Assembly (NCBI GenBank): GCA_964545205.1
Contig: CAZJFH010000018.1
Span: 1-64,000 of the forward strand
DNA: 64,000 nucleotides
Direction of reading: 5' to 3'
Source of the DNA: CAZJFH01 sp964545205
Lineage (GTDB): Bacteria > Pseudomonadota > Alphaproteobacteria > Rhodospirillales > Magnetospirillaceae
The notes under the pieces were generated by a model. It did no database searches. It had not been told where the DNA came from and saw nothing but the letters and a program-made list of their open reading frames with translations. Below, one piece after another: positions 8,230-16,814 of the stretch; position 1 is the stretch's first letter; each line of letters opens with the position of its first letter. A program made the position numbers and the translations under genes.

Positions 8230-9909
8230 TCAGGCCGCGCGAACCTCGTGCAGGAACTGGTCGATCTCGCGGCGCAGGCCCTCGGCCTGCTGCGACAGTT
8301 CGGCGGTCGCCTGCAGGACCTGGCCCGCCGCCGAGCCGGTCTCGCCGGCGGCGTGCGTGACCTCGGCGATATGGGACGAGACCTCGCCGGTGCCCGCCGC
8401 CGCCTGCTGCACGTTGCGGGCGATCTCGTGGGTCGCCCCGCCCTGCTGGTCGACGGCGGCCGAGATGCCGTCGGTGTTCTCGCTGATCCGGCGCACGATG
8501 CCGGCCACCGACATGATCACCGAGGCCGCCTGCGTGGTGGCGGACTGGATGGCGCCGATCTGCTGTCCGATTTCGTCGGTCGCGCGCGCCGTCTGGCTGG
8601 CCAGGCCCTTGACCTCGCTGGCCACCACCGCGAAGCCCTTGCCGGCCTCGCCGGCGCGGGCCGCCTCGATCGTCGCGTTGAGCGCCAGCAGATTGGTCTG
8701 CGCGGCGATATCGGAGATCAGGTGCACCACCTCGCCGATCTTCTGCGCCGCTTCCGACAGGCCGCGCACCATGGCCTCGGCCTGCTGCGCCTCCTGCACG
8801 GCGTCGGCGGCGACCTTGTTCGAATCCTGGACCTGACGGGCGATCTCGCTGATCGAAGCCGAAAGCTCCTCGGCCGCCGAGGCCACCGCCTGCACGTTCG
8901 CCGAGGCCTCCTCGGACGCGGCGGCCACCGCGGTGGCGCGGCTGCTGGTCTGGTCCGCGGTGCCGGTAAGGCTCTGCGCGGTCGACTGCAGCTGGGTCGC
9001 GGCGGCGGCGACGAGCTCCAGCATCCCCGCGACGCGCGAGTCGAAGTCGCGGGTCATCTCCTCGATCCGGCGCGACCGCTCGGCCCGGGCCTCCTGCTCG
9101 CGCCGCTGCTCGGCCGCCAGGCGGTCGGCCTCGATCATGTTGTCCTTGAAGATTTGGACCGCCCCGGCCATTTCGCCGATCTCGTCGGAGCGACCGGCAC
9201 CGGGGATCGCGACGCTCTTGTCGCCTCCGGCCAGGCGCCGCATCACCGCCGTCATCGCGGTGACCGGCGCCGTGATCGAGCGCCCGATCCCGTACAGCAG
9301 GGCCGCCAGCGCGCCGCCGAACACCAGCGCGCCGCCGATTATCAGAGCCTTTGCGGTATCCAGCGCGCCCAAGACGTGCCGGGTCGCCTCGGCCGATTCC
9401 CCGCGCACCGAGTCCGAGAACTCGGTCAGGGCCTCGTCGAGGGTCTCGCCCTGGCTGTCGAGCAGATCGTCGAGACGCCCGAACTCCGCCGCGTCGGCCC
9501 CCTGCTCGACCGCCTTGACGAGATCGACCCGGACGCCGGTGGCGAGCTTTTCCACCTTGGCCCCCATCGCGCGGGCGAGTTCCGCCTCTTCAGGGGTGTC
9601 GGCGACCTCGACCAGCCGGCCTGTGCCGTCCTTCAGCTGCTCGATCGCGGCGTCCATCTCGGCCAGGCGGTCGCCGTGGACCTTGCGCTCGTCCTTGTCG
9701 ACGATGGTGTCCATGGCCGCCAGCATCAAGCGAAGGTTCTGCCGCTGCATGCCGTTGACCAGCCGCAACTGCTCCTGTCGCTCCAGGTTCTCGGTCGTGC
9801 TGGCGACGACTCCCGACCCCGTCACCAGGCTCACGGCCGAGAGCGCCGCCAATGCGCCGATCGCGGCCAGGGCCACGGCCAGCATCTTGGTCTTGATGGT
9901 CCAGTTCAT
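8230..9909 (-). CDS. Methyl-accepting chemotaxis protein
   Basis: 559 residues from the ATG at 9909 (GGGGGG lies seven bases upstream; the longer frame adds 13 unlikely residues). An N-terminal membrane helix (about 10-30) is followed by a mostly helical periplasmic region of about 150 residues, a second helix (about 190-212), a HAMP domain (GRSITAPVTAM onward) and a long cytoplasmic coiled coil. The signalling tip is EAGKGFAVVASEVKGLASQT, which contacts CheA/CheW. No C-terminal NWETF-type CheR/CheB docking pentapeptide is present. It is transcribed alone, next to no other chemotaxis genes. The ligand cannot be predicted. Confidence 0.93.
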   Translation of the reverse strand: MNWTIKTKMLAVALAAIGALAALSAVSLVTGSGVVASTTENLERQEQLRLVNGMQRQNLRLMLAAMDTIVDKDERKVHGDRLAEMDAAIEQLKDGTGRLVEVADTPEEAELARAMGAKVEKLATGVRVDLVKAVEQGADAAEFGRLDDLLDSQGETLDEALTEFSDSVRGESAEATRHVLGALDTAKALIIGGALVFGGALAALLYGIGRSITAPVTAMTAVMRRLAGGDKSVAIPGAGRSDEIGEMAGAVQIFKDNMIEADRLAAEQRREQEARAERSRRIEEMTRDFDSRVAGMLELVAAAATQLQSTAQSLTGTADQTSSRATAVAAASEEASANVQAVASAAEELSASISEIARQVQDSNKVAADAVQEAQQAEAMVRGLSEAAQKIGEVVHLISDIAAQTNLLALNATIEAARAGEAGKGFAVVASEVKGLASQTARATDEIGQQIGAIQSATTQAASVIMSVAGIVRRISENTDGISAAVDQQGGATHEIARNVQQAAAGTGEVSSHIAEVTHAAGETGSAAGQVLQATAELSQQAEGLRREIDQFLHEVRAA

Positions 9910-9988
9910 GACATCCCCCCATGTCCATCGCCGCGAACCGGCGGCCACCGGCGCGCAGAAGGCGCCGAAGGTCGGACATCATATCATC

Positions 9989-10003
9989 GAATTGGACCAA
10001 TTC
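9989..10003. promoter_or_regulatory. 15-bp palindrome upstream of the chemoreceptor
   Basis: GAATTGG-A-CCAATTC is a perfect interrupted palindrome about 80 bp before the receptor start. TATGAT, close to a -10 box, lies just downstream of it on the minus strand. It could be an operator; no regulator is identified. Confidence 0.35.
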
Positions 10004-10029
10004 CGTGGTTTTCGGCCGATACTTTCGGC

Positions 10030-10965
10030 CTAGTGGAAGTCGGGATGCTCTTCCTGCAGCCCGGCCGGATCGTGGTGGATGATGACCTCGGCGCAGGGGA
10101 ATGCCTCGCGGATCCTTGCCTCGACGGCATCGCCGATGGCGTGCGCCTTGAACAGCGGCATGTTGCCGTCGATCTCGAGATGAAGCTGGATGAACTGCTG
10201 CTGGCCGGACGAGCGCGTGCGCAGGTCGTGCATGTCGAGAACGCCCGGATGTTCGCGGCACAAGAGCTTGATCCGCTCCCGGTCCTCCTCGGGGAACTCG
10301 CGGTCCATCAGCAGGTTGAAGGATTCGCGGGCGATGTTCCAGGCGTTGTAGACCAGATAGGCGGCGATCGCGATCGCGAAGATCGGATCGACGATGGTCC
10401 AGCCGAAATACATTGCCAGCAGCAGCGACACGATGACGCTGCCGTTGATCAGCAGGTCGCCGGTGTAGTGCAGCGAATCGGCGTTGATCGCCACCGACTC
10501 GGTGTGGCTGACCACATGCTTCTGGTAACGCACCAGCGCGAAGGTCAGCACGATCGCGAAGATCATCACGCCGATGCCGACCCAGCCGCGCTGAACCGGC
10601 TGCGGGTCGAACAGCCGGCCGCCGGCCTCGATCACCAGGAACAGCGCCGATCCGGTGATGAACGCCGCCTGGCCGAGGCCGGCCAGCGGCTCGGCCTTGC
10701 CGTGGCCGAAGCGGTGCTCGCGGTCGGCCGGCTGCAGGGCGTGGCGCACGGCGAGCAGGTTCACCACCGACGCGCCGGCGTCGAGCACGGAATCGATCAG
10801 CGTCGACAACAGCGCCACCGAGTCGGTGAGCAGCCAGGCGGCGAACTTGACGACGATCAGCACCGAGGCCACCGCCACCGCGGCATAGGTGGCGGCCCGC
10901 ATCAGTCTGCCACCGTCGGGGGCGGCGGCGGCCGCTTCTAGGGAAACAGGTGCTCGGTCCGCCAT
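10030..10965 (-). CDS. fieF: FieF-like cation diffusion facilitator (Zn/Fe exporter)
   Basis: 311 residues. Six transmembrane helices in the first two thirds are followed by a cytoplasmic metal-binding domain, the architecture of E. coli FieF/YiiP, an H+-coupled exporter of zinc and ferrous iron. The membrane metal site is seen as LIDSVLDAG and SLHYTGDLL (Asp-x3-Asp and His-x3-Asp). RFGHGKAEPLAG is the family loop. The C-terminal domain has MHDLRTRSSG, LHLEIDG and VIIHHDP. The ATG at 10965 lies 28 bp inside the pdxH end. A later ATG (10902) would remove residues that align with the FieF N-terminus, so the upstream one is preferred. Probably co-transcribed with pdxH. Confidence 0.9.
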   Translation of the reverse strand: MADRAPVSLEAAAAAPDGGRLMRAATYAAVAVASVLIVVKFAAWLLTDSVALLSTLIDSVLDAGASVVNLLAVRHALQPADREHRFGHGKAEPLAGLGQAAFITGSALFLVIEAGGRLFDPQPVQRGWVGIGVMIFAIVLTFALVRYQKHVVSHTESVAINADSLHYTGDLLINGSVIVSLLLAMYFGWTIVDPIFAIAIAAYLVYNAWNIARESFNLLMDREFPEEDRERIKLLCREHPGVLDMHDLRTRSSGQQQFIQLHLEIDGNMPLFKAHAIGDAVEARIREAFPCAEVIIHHDPAGLQEEHPDFH

Positions 10966-11519
10966 TGGTCGCCTTCGCGGTGGTAGACGGTGCGGTCATG
11001 CAGCCGGAACGGCCGGTCCTGCCAGAACTCGATCAGCTCCGGCACCAGCCGGAACCCCGACCAGTGCGGCGGCCGCGGCACCGTGCCGAGGCCGAACCTG
11101 GCCGCGAACTCGCCGACGCGGCGTTCGAGCTCGAACCGGCCCTGCAGCGGTCGCGACTGCCGCGACGCCCAGGCGCCGATCTGGCTGGAGCGCGGCCGGC
11201 TGGCGAAATAGGCGTCGGCCTCCTCGGGCGTCACCAGCTCGACGGCCCCTTCGATCCGCACCTGCCGGCGCAGGGACTTCCAGTGGAAGCACATGGCGGC
11301 ATGGGGATTGGCCGCCATGTGGTCGCCCTTGCGGCTTTCCAGATTGGTGTAGAACACGAACCCGCGCGGGTCGAACTCCTTGAGCAGCACCATGCGCACC
11401 GAGGGCCGGCCGTCCGGGGTCGCCGTCGCAAGGCTGAGGGCGTTGGGGTCGTTGATCTCGGTCCGCTCGGCCTCGGTCAGCCAGGCTCTGAACAGTTCGA
11501 AGGGGTCCGCCTCGGCCAT
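10938..11519 (-). CDS. pdxH: Pyridoxamine 5'-phosphate oxidase
   Basis: 193 residues from the ATG at 11519, preceded by AGGGAT. Upstream frame residues do not match the family. The FMN-dependent enzyme oxidises pyridoxine or pyridoxamine phosphate to pyridoxal phosphate, the last step of vitamin B6 synthesis and salvage. Visible family features are PSVRMVLLKEFDPRGFVFYTN (FMN binding), SRKGDHMAANPHAAMCFHW, a second FMN/PLP loop ending in SRQS, and the C-terminal WRTEHLFP, close to the canonical RLxP end. Its 3' end overlaps the fieF start. It is divergent from the glycine-zipper lipoprotein gene, with 155 bp between. Confidence 0.95.
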   Translation of the reverse strand: MAEADPFELFRAWLTEAERTEINDPNALSLATATPDGRPSVRMVLLKEFDPRGFVFYTNLESRKGDHMAANPHAAMCFHWKSLRRQVRIEGAVELVTPEEADAYFASRPRSSQIGAWASRQSRPLQGRFELERRVGEFAARFGLGTVPRPPHWSGFRLVPELIEFWQDRPFRLHDRTVYHREGDQWRTEHLFP

Positions 11520-11674
11520 CGGTATCCCTGCTTGCCAATGGTTTCTTAACCGCGAAAGGATTACACTTCCGATGCGCGGCACACTCTTCTATCGCGTCGC
11601 GCGGCCGCGAAGAAGACTCGAATCGGCGCCACGCCCTCCAACGTCGATACACGAACACTGGACGAGTTGCATCC

Positions 11675-12154
11675 ATGAAGACCATCGCCACGAAGTTCCT
11701 TCCCATCGCCCTCGTCGCCGCGCTGCTCGGCGGCTGCGCCGACCAGTACGGGCCGAAGCAGACCGGCGGTGCCGTGATCGGCGGCGTCGCCGGCGGACTC
11801 GCCGGCTCGATGATCGGCAGCGGCCGCGGCAACATGGCCGCCATCGCCGCCGGCACCCTGCTCGGCGCCCTGGCCGGCAGCGAAGTCGGCAAGACCCTCG
11901 ACCGCGCCGACCGCATGCACATGCAGAACGCCCAGAGCGCCGCCTTCAACGCCCCGGTCGGCCAGCAGATCGAGTGGAGCAATCCCGAAAGCGGCAATTA
12001 CGGCTATTACACGCCGACCCGCGAGGGCCGCGACCGCAACAGCGGCGCCTATTGCCGCGAATTCCAGCAGACCATCGTCGTCGGCGGCCAGAGCCAGTCG
12101 GCGTACGGCCAGGCCTGCCAGCAGCCCGACGGCAGCTGGAAGATCGTCCAGTAA
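11675..12154 (+). CDS. Glycine-zipper outer-membrane lipoprotein (17-kDa antigen type)
   Basis: 159 residues. A lipoprotein signal ends in ALLGGC (Cys about 20). The following segment (about residues 31-75) is a glycine-zipper 2TM domain with repeated GxxxG spacing (GGAVIGGVAGGLAGS, GTLLGALAGSEVG). The C-terminal half (RNSGAYCREFQQTIVVGG, ACQQPDGSWKIV) matches the RT0821/Lpp0805 and rickettsial 17-kDa surface antigen family. These proteins sit in the outer membrane and are thought to support envelope integrity; no enzymatic role is known. Single gene, ended by a perfect 12-bp hairpin. Confidence 0.88.
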   Translation: MKTIATKFLPIALVAALLGGCADQYGPKQTGGAVIGGVAGGLAGSMIGSGRGNMAAIAAGTLLGALAGSEVGKTLDRADRMHMQNAQSAAFNAPVGQQIEWSNPESGNYGYYTPTREGRDRNSGAYCREFQQTIVVGGQSQSAYGQACQQPDGSWKIVQ

Positions 12155-12172
12155 ACGATTTCGGCGACCAGG

Positions 12173-12201
12173 GAAGGGAGCGGCCGCGCGCCGCTCCCTT
12201 C
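12173..12201 (+). terminator. Terminator-like hairpin after the lipoprotein gene
   Basis: A perfect 12-bp stem (GAAGGGAGCGGC with GCCGCTCCCTTC), a 5-base loop, followed by only TTC. The stem is strong but the T-run weak. Confidence 0.7.
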
Positions 12202-12299
12202 TTCGCCTGCGGACGTTCCCCCTGGCGCCCGGGCGCCTGCCGCCTTAGTACTAAACGGGAGAGTCGAGACAACGCGGGCGTGGCCCCGGAGGACGAGGC

Positions 12300-13196
12300 G
12301 TGAGGGATCCGTACCAGATTCTTGGCGTGGCGAAGACGGCGACGGCGGAGGAGATCAAGAAGGCCTACCGCAAGCTGGCGCGCACGCTGCATCCGGATCT
12401 CAACCCCGGCAACAAGCAGTCCGAGGAGAAGTTCAAGGAGGCCTCGGCCGCCTACGACCTGCTGTCGGACCCGGTCAAGCGCGGCAAGTACGACCGCGGC
12501 GAGATCGACGCCACCGGCGCCGAGAAGCCGCGCTACAGCTATCGCACCTACGCCGATGCCGGACAGGGCGCCAAGTACCGCGACTTCGACTTCGGGTTCG
12601 GCGCCGAGGACATCATCTCGGACATCTTCGGCCGCCGCACCGGCCCGCGTGGCCCGATGCGCGGCGCCGACCAGCACTATTCGCTGAAGGTGTCGTTCAA
12701 CGACGCCGCGCTGGGCGCCACCAAGCGCATCACCCTGCCCAGCGGCAAGAGCCTCGACGTGCGGATCCCCGCCGGCACCACCGACGGGCAGACGCTGCGG
12801 CTCAAGGGCCAGGGCGCCGCCGGCCGCAACAACGGCCCGGCCGGCGACGCGCTGGTCGAAATCACCGTCGAGCCGCATCCCCTGTTCGTCCGCGACGGCA
12901 AGGACATCCACCTCGAACTGCCGGTCACGTTGCAGGAGGCGGTGCTCGGCGCCAAGGTGACGGTGCCGACCCTGGACGGCCGCGTCTCCCTCACGGTGCC
13001 GCCGGGCTCGAACACCGGGACGACGTTGCGGCTGAAGGGCAAGGGGATCGGCGACGAGCGCAAGGGCCGTGGCGACCAGTTCGTCAAACTCAAGGTGATG
13101 CTGCCGGACAAGCCCGACGAGGAGCTGCGGAGCTTCCTGCAGCAATGGGCCAAGAAGCACGACTACGACGTCCGCACCAAGGCGGGGATGGCGTGA
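12300..13196 (+). CDS. cbpA: DnaJ-family co-chaperone CbpA
   Basis: 298 residues with a GTG start, supported by GGAGGA six bases upstream and by the J domain beginning at once (RDPYQILGV). The J domain (1-65) has the HPD motif at residues 31-33 that stimulates DnaK ATPase. A linker of about 50 residues contains FDFGFGAEDII. There is no cysteine-rich zinc finger, so this is a class B J-protein, and the rest is the two-part beta-sandwich client-binding domain (LPSGKSLDVRIPAG; DVRIPAGTTDGQTLRLKG). The next gene encodes CbpM, the specific inhibitor of CbpA, separated by one base, which fixes the assignment as CbpA rather than DnaJ. Confidence 0.93.
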   Translation: MRDPYQILGVAKTATAEEIKKAYRKLARTLHPDLNPGNKQSEEKFKEASAAYDLLSDPVKRGKYDRGEIDATGAEKPRYSYRTYADAGQGAKYRDFDFGFGAEDIISDIFGRRTGPRGPMRGADQHYSLKVSFNDAALGATKRITLPSGKSLDVRIPAGTTDGQTLRLKGQGAAGRNNGPAGDALVEITVEPHPLFVRDGKDIHLELPVTLQEAVLGAKVTVPTLDGRVSLTVPPGSNTGTTLRLKGKGIGDERKGRGDQFVKLKVMLPDKPDEELRSFLQQWAKKHDYDVRTKAGMA

Positions 13197-13197
13197 G

Positions 13198-13524
13198 ATG
13201 ATGACCTTCGAGGAAGTGCTGATCGCGTTCGAGGTCGAAGGCGGCGACCTGCGGGCCTGGATCGAGCAGGACTGGGTGCGGCCGCTGCGCCAGGGCGAGC
13301 AGTGGCATTTCGACGAGCTCGACGTCGCCCGCCTGCAACTCATCTGCGAGCTGAAGCGCGAGCTGGCGGTGAACGACGAGGCGGTGCCGGTGGTGCTGGA
13401 ACTGCTCGACCAGCTCTACGCCACGCGGGCGACGCTGGCCCAGCTCCGCGCCGCCATCGAGCGCCTGCCCGAACCCGCCGCCGGCGAGCTGCTGGCGCTG
13501 CTCAACGAAGCCCCGAACCGCTGA
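13198..13524 (+). CDS. cbpM: Chaperone modulator CbpM
   Basis: 108 residues, MerR-like helical family. E. coli CbpM binds the J domain of CbpA and inhibits it. The N-terminal block (MTFEEVLIAFEVEG, VRPLRQGEQWHFDELDVARL) resembles the MerR-like recognition fold of CbpM, followed by a coiled coil. The frame has two adjacent ATG codons (13198 and 13201). The last 23 bp overlap, in the opposite direction, the end of the secreted HELEH protein gene. Confidence 0.88.
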   Translation: MMTFEEVLIAFEVEGGDLRAWIEQDWVRPLRQGEQWHFDELDVARLQLICELKRELAVNDEAVPVVLELLDQLYATRATLAQLRAAIERLPEPAAGELLALLNEAPNR

Positions 13525-14062
13525 GCGCCTCGCGCCGCAGGCGGTAGGCGACGGCGGCGCCCTTGGCCTGATCCTCGACGCTTTCCCAGTCGAGCAGATA
13601 GCGCTCGGCGAACCCGGTCGTGCCCCAGCGCGCGTACTGGCGCACATGCTCGAGCTCGTGCACCCACAGCAGCTCGCTGGCCGCCGAGTCGGGACTGGTG
13701 AAGATGACGACCTCGCCCAGCGTGACCGCCAGGGCGCCGGCCATCCGGAACGCCGGCGCGACGCGCGTCGCCTCGGGAAAACCGACACGCCAGCGCACGC
13801 GGTCGAGCAGCTCCGGCTCGATCTGGCTGGCGAGGCGGGCGCGCAGGCCCGGCGGCAGCGGCCGCACGCCCTCGCGAATCGCGGCGTCGCGGGTGTCGTC
13901 GAGCCAGCGCGCCAGCGCCGGCGCCCCGGCACGCGCCAGTTCGGCGCGGTAGTGTCGCGCCTGGGCGACGGCGTCGCGCATCAGCGCGTCCAGCCGCCCC
14001 GGCGCGCCGCCGCCGGCGGCGGCGAGGACGATCACGAGCAGAACCGCCGTCACCCATCGCAT
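13502..14062 (-). CDS. Secreted DUF4157-like protein with a HELEH motif
   Basis: 186 residues from the ATG at 14062 with a signal peptide (RWVTAVLLVIVLAAAGG). The only clear functional mark is LLWVHELEHVRQYARWG, an HExxH zinc-site motif followed by an Arg-Gln-Tyr stretch as in DUF4157 (eCIS-core type) putative metallopeptidases, then GFAERYLLDWESVE. It is probably a periplasmic zinc-binding protein. Peptidase activity is inferred only from the motif, and no third zinc ligand is obvious. The neighbours (cbpM, transhydrogenase) give no clue. Its 3' end overlaps cbpM. A very long frame continuing upstream is antisense to the transhydrogenase gene and is not coding. Confidence 0.7.
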   Translation of the reverse strand: MRWVTAVLLVIVLAAAGGGAPGRLDALMRDAVAQARHYRAELARAGAPALARWLDDTRDAAIREGVRPLPPGLRARLASQIEPELLDRVRWRVGFPEATRVAPAFRMAGALAVTLGEVVIFTSPDSAASELLWVHELEHVRQYARWGTTGFAERYLLDWESVEDQAKGAAVAYRLRREALSGSGLR

Positions 14063-14155
14063 GTCGCGAAATCCCTGGTCACCGCGCCGATCGGCCGATT
14101 GCCAGCCGGCGGCGCCCCGCGCAGGATATGGGACGGTCAAAGGGAGGAGACAACG

Positions 14156-15463
14156 ATGGAACAGGCCCAGGGCCATCCGATTCTCGAGGGCGGCGAGACC
14201 GTGTTCTCGGTCGCCGGCACCAATCTGAAGTTCGGCCTCGGCGCGCTGTCGGAACTGGGCGAGGATGCGCGACGGCTGGGCATGCGCCGGGTGGCGCTGT
14301 TCACCGATCGCAACGTCGCCGCCACCGAATCCTTCGAAGCGGCGCGCCGGTCGCTGGAGCGGGCCGGCGTCGACGCCGTCGTCTACGACGAGGTGGCGGT
14401 CGAGCCCACCGACGCCTCGTTCGAGGCCGCCGCCGCCTTCGCCGGCGACGGCTGGTTCGACGGCTTCGTCTCGCTGGGCGGCGGCTCGGTGATCGACACC
14501 GCCAAGGCCGCCGACCTGCTGGTCAGCCATCCCGACGAGCTGCTGGCCTACGTCAACGCGCCGCTGGGCGGCGCCAAGCCGGTGCCCGGGCCGCTCAAGC
14601 CGCACATCGCCTGCCCGACGACGTCCGGCACCGGCAGCGAATGCACCAGCGTCGCGGTGTTCGACCTGGTCGAGCGCAAGGTCAAGACCGGCATCGCCTC
14701 GCCGCACCTCAAGCCCAGCCTGGCCATCGTCGACCCGGCGACGACCTGGACCCTGCCGGCCGGCGTCGTCGCCGCCACCGGCTTCGACGTGCTGACCCAC
14801 GCCATCGAATCCTACACCGCGCGCGCCTTCGCCAGCCGGCCGAAGCCGGCCAGTCCCGGCGAGCGGCCGCCCTATCAGGGCGCCAATCCGTGGAGCGACA
14901 TGGGCAGCCTGCAGGCGATCCGTCTCGGCGGCCGCTATCTCGAACGCGCCGCCACCGACGCCGACGACCGCGAGGCGCGCACCCAGCTGATGTTCGCCGC
15001 GACGCTGGCCGGACTGGCGTTCGGCAATGCCGGCGTGCATGTTCCGCACGCCATGTCGTATTCGGTCGCCGGCCTGAACCACAGCTTCAAGGCCGCCGGC
15101 TACGAGGGCGAGCAGGGCATGGTGCCGCACGGCATCTCGGTGGTCGTCAACGCGCCGGCGGCGTTCCGCTTCACCGCCGAGGTCGCGCCGCGCCGCCACC
15201 TCGACGCCGCTGTGGCGCTGGGCGTCGACGGCCGCGGCACCAATCCGCACGATTCGGGGGAGCTGCTGGCCGGACGGCTGATCGAGATGATGCGCGCGAC
15301 GGGAATCCCCAACGGACTGGGCGGCCTCGGCTACTCCGAGCGCGACGTCGCCGCGCTCGCCGAGGGCGCCCTCGCCCAGCAGCGGCTGCTGGTGATCGCG
15401 CCGCGCCCCGTCGAGCGCGGCGACCTGGAGGAGCTGTACCGCCAGGCGATGCGCTACTGGTGA
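14156..15463 (+). CDS. Hydroxyacid-oxoacid transhydrogenase (iron-dependent ADH family)
   Basis: 435 residues from the ATG at 14156, with GGGAGGAGA upstream. The Fe-containing alcohol dehydrogenase family is shown by the dinucleotide-binding SLGGGSVIDTAKAADLL, by CPTTSGTGSE, and by metal-site residues in FDVLTHAIESY and NAGVHVPHAMSYSVAG. The N-terminal FSVAGTNLKFG and the length fit the HOT/ADHFE1 branch, which transfers hydride between a hydroxyacid such as 4-hydroxybutyrate and 2-oxoglutarate. A role in gamma-hydroxybutyrate turnover is likely, but no neighbouring gene confirms it, and a simple alcohol dehydrogenase activity cannot be ruled out. The 3' end overlaps the convergent BrkB-like gene by 10 bp. 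Confidence 0.82.
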   Translation: MEQAQGHPILEGGETVFSVAGTNLKFGLGALSELGEDARRLGMRRVALFTDRNVAATESFEAARRSLERAGVDAVVYDEVAVEPTDASFEAAAAFAGDGWFDGFVSLGGGSVIDTAKAADLLVSHPDELLAYVNAPLGGAKPVPGPLKPHIACPTTSGTGSECTSVAVFDLVERKVKTGIASPHLKPSLAIVDPATTWTLPAGVVAATGFDVLTHAIESYTARAFASRPKPASPGERPPYQGANPWSDMGSLQAIRLGGRYLERAATDADDREARTQLMFAATLAGLAFGNAGVHVPHAMSYSVAGLNHSFKAAGYEGEQGMVPHGISVVVNAPAAFRFTAEVAPRRHLDAAVALGVDGRGTNPHDSGELLAGRLIEMMRATGIPNGLGGLGYSERDVAALAEGALAQQRLLVIAPRPVERGDLEELYRQAMRYW

Positions 15464-16788
15464 TCCGGTTCCGGGTCGGGCTCCGGCCGGGGGCCGTGCC
15501 CGACCTGGAACAGCGCGCGCAGGGTGATGCCCAGCCACTCCTTCTCGGCCTCGTCGGACTTGCCGAGCCGCTGGTGCAGGGCGGCGCGCCAGGGCTCGGT
15601 CGCGACCTCGCCCTCCTCGGCCGCCAGACGGAGGTCGAGCGCCCGGACGAGGTCGTACAGCGTCACGTGCTCGGGATCGCGCGACATGATGTAGCGCCCG
15701 TTCTCGAAGCGGGCGACGAAGCGGGTGTCCTCGAGCAGGCGCAGCACGGTGCGCAGGTCGTCGCCGCCGGCGGAGGTCTTGGCGAGCAGCGCCTTGCGGG
15801 TGCGGCCCTTGCTGCCCTGCCGGCTCTCCAGGTAGAGGATGTGCAGCACGTCCAGCGCCAGGGTCAGGCGGCGACTGGCCGGCAGCGGTCCGGGGCGGTC
15901 GAGGCGGCCGTGGCGCCACTCCGGCAGCGCCGCGGCGATCTCGGCGCCGATCAGGATCACCACCCAGGACGCGTACATCCAGAACAGGAAGATCGGGATC
16001 GTCGCCAGGGCGCCGTACAGGGTCTGATAGGTGGGCGCCGAGCCGATGTAGACGGTGAAGCTCCAGCGCAGGAACGTGAACAGCAGCCCGGCGGCGACGC
16101 CGCCGACCAGCGCGTCGCGCATCAGCACCGGCCGGTTCGGCACGGCGTAGAACAGGATCGCGAAGGCCAGGCTGGACAGCACGGTCGGCAGCGCCACCAG
16201 CGTTTGTTCGAGATCGTCGATGCCGCGCTGCTCGGCCCAGGCGCCGATCGCGTCGAGACTGCCGGCCAGCGAGAACGAGGCGCCGAGCAGCAGCGGCCCC
16301 AGGGTCATGATCGTCCAGTACACGAACAGACGCGCGCTGAGCGGCCGCTCGCGCTCGACCCGGAAGATCAGGTTGATCGTCGCCTCGATGGTCAGCAGCA
16401 GCATGATCGCCGTGAAGCCGAGGCCGACGACGCCCAGCGCGGTGAGCTGGCCGGCATTGCTGATGAAATGCGCCACCCATTGCTCGACCTGGGAGCCGAC
16501 CGCCGGCACGAAATTGGTGAAGACCCACTCCTGGAGCTGCTGGCGCGCGTCGTCGAACACCGGAAACGCCGCCAGCATCGCCAGGCCGATCGCCAGCAGC
16601 GGCACCAGGGCGATCAGCGAGGTGTAGGCGAGCGCCGAGGCCATCGACAGACCGTAATCGCGCATGAACCGGCCGGCGACATAGGCCAGAAAGCGGCGGG
16701 TGGTGTCCAGCGCGGCGGCTGCCGCGGTCGGCAAGCGTCTTGCTTTGCCGGTTATACGCTTTGATGTAGGATGCCGCCGCTCCGTCAT
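15454..16788 (-). CDS. YihY/BrkB family inner-membrane protein
   Basis: 444 residues from the ATG at 16788. The six-helix YihY/BrkB domain covers about residues 30-300, with family marks ASALAYTSLIALVPLLAIG in the first helix and LFTFLRWSFTVYIG and IPIFLFWMYASWVVILIGAEI in the later ones. A soluble C-terminal tail of about 140 residues looks like a winged-helix fold (LEDTRFVARFENGRYIMSRD). Despite the old name, RNase BN activity does not belong to this family, and the true function is unknown. Its start is 26 bp from the divergent fabI start, so the promoters must overlap the coding ends. Confidence 0.88.
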   Translation of the reverse strand: MTERRHPTSKRITGKARRLPTAAAAALDTTRRFLAYVAGRFMRDYGLSMASALAYTSLIALVPLLAIGLAMLAAFPVFDDARQQLQEWVFTNFVPAVGSQVEQWVAHFISNAGQLTALGVVGLGFTAIMLLLTIEATINLIFRVERERPLSARLFVYWTIMTLGPLLLGASFSLAGSLDAIGAWAEQRGIDDLEQTLVALPTVLSSLAFAILFYAVPNRPVLMRDALVGGVAAGLLFTFLRWSFTVYIGSAPTYQTLYGALATIPIFLFWMYASWVVILIGAEIAAALPEWRHGRLDRPGPLPASRRLTLALDVLHILYLESRQGSKGRTRKALLAKTSAGGDDLRTVLRLLEDTRFVARFENGRYIMSRDPEHVTLYDLVRALDLRLAAEEGEVATEPWRAALHQRLGKSDEAEKEWLGITLRALFQVGHGPRPEPDPEPDHQ

Positions 16789-16814
16789 GACACCCGCCCG
16801 ATGAGGATTCGCAG

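Noticed and set aside
14128..16764. 878-residue plus-strand frame overlapping the transhydrogenase
   Set aside because: A +1 shadow of the transhydrogenase that continues antisense to the BrkB-like gene; no motif.
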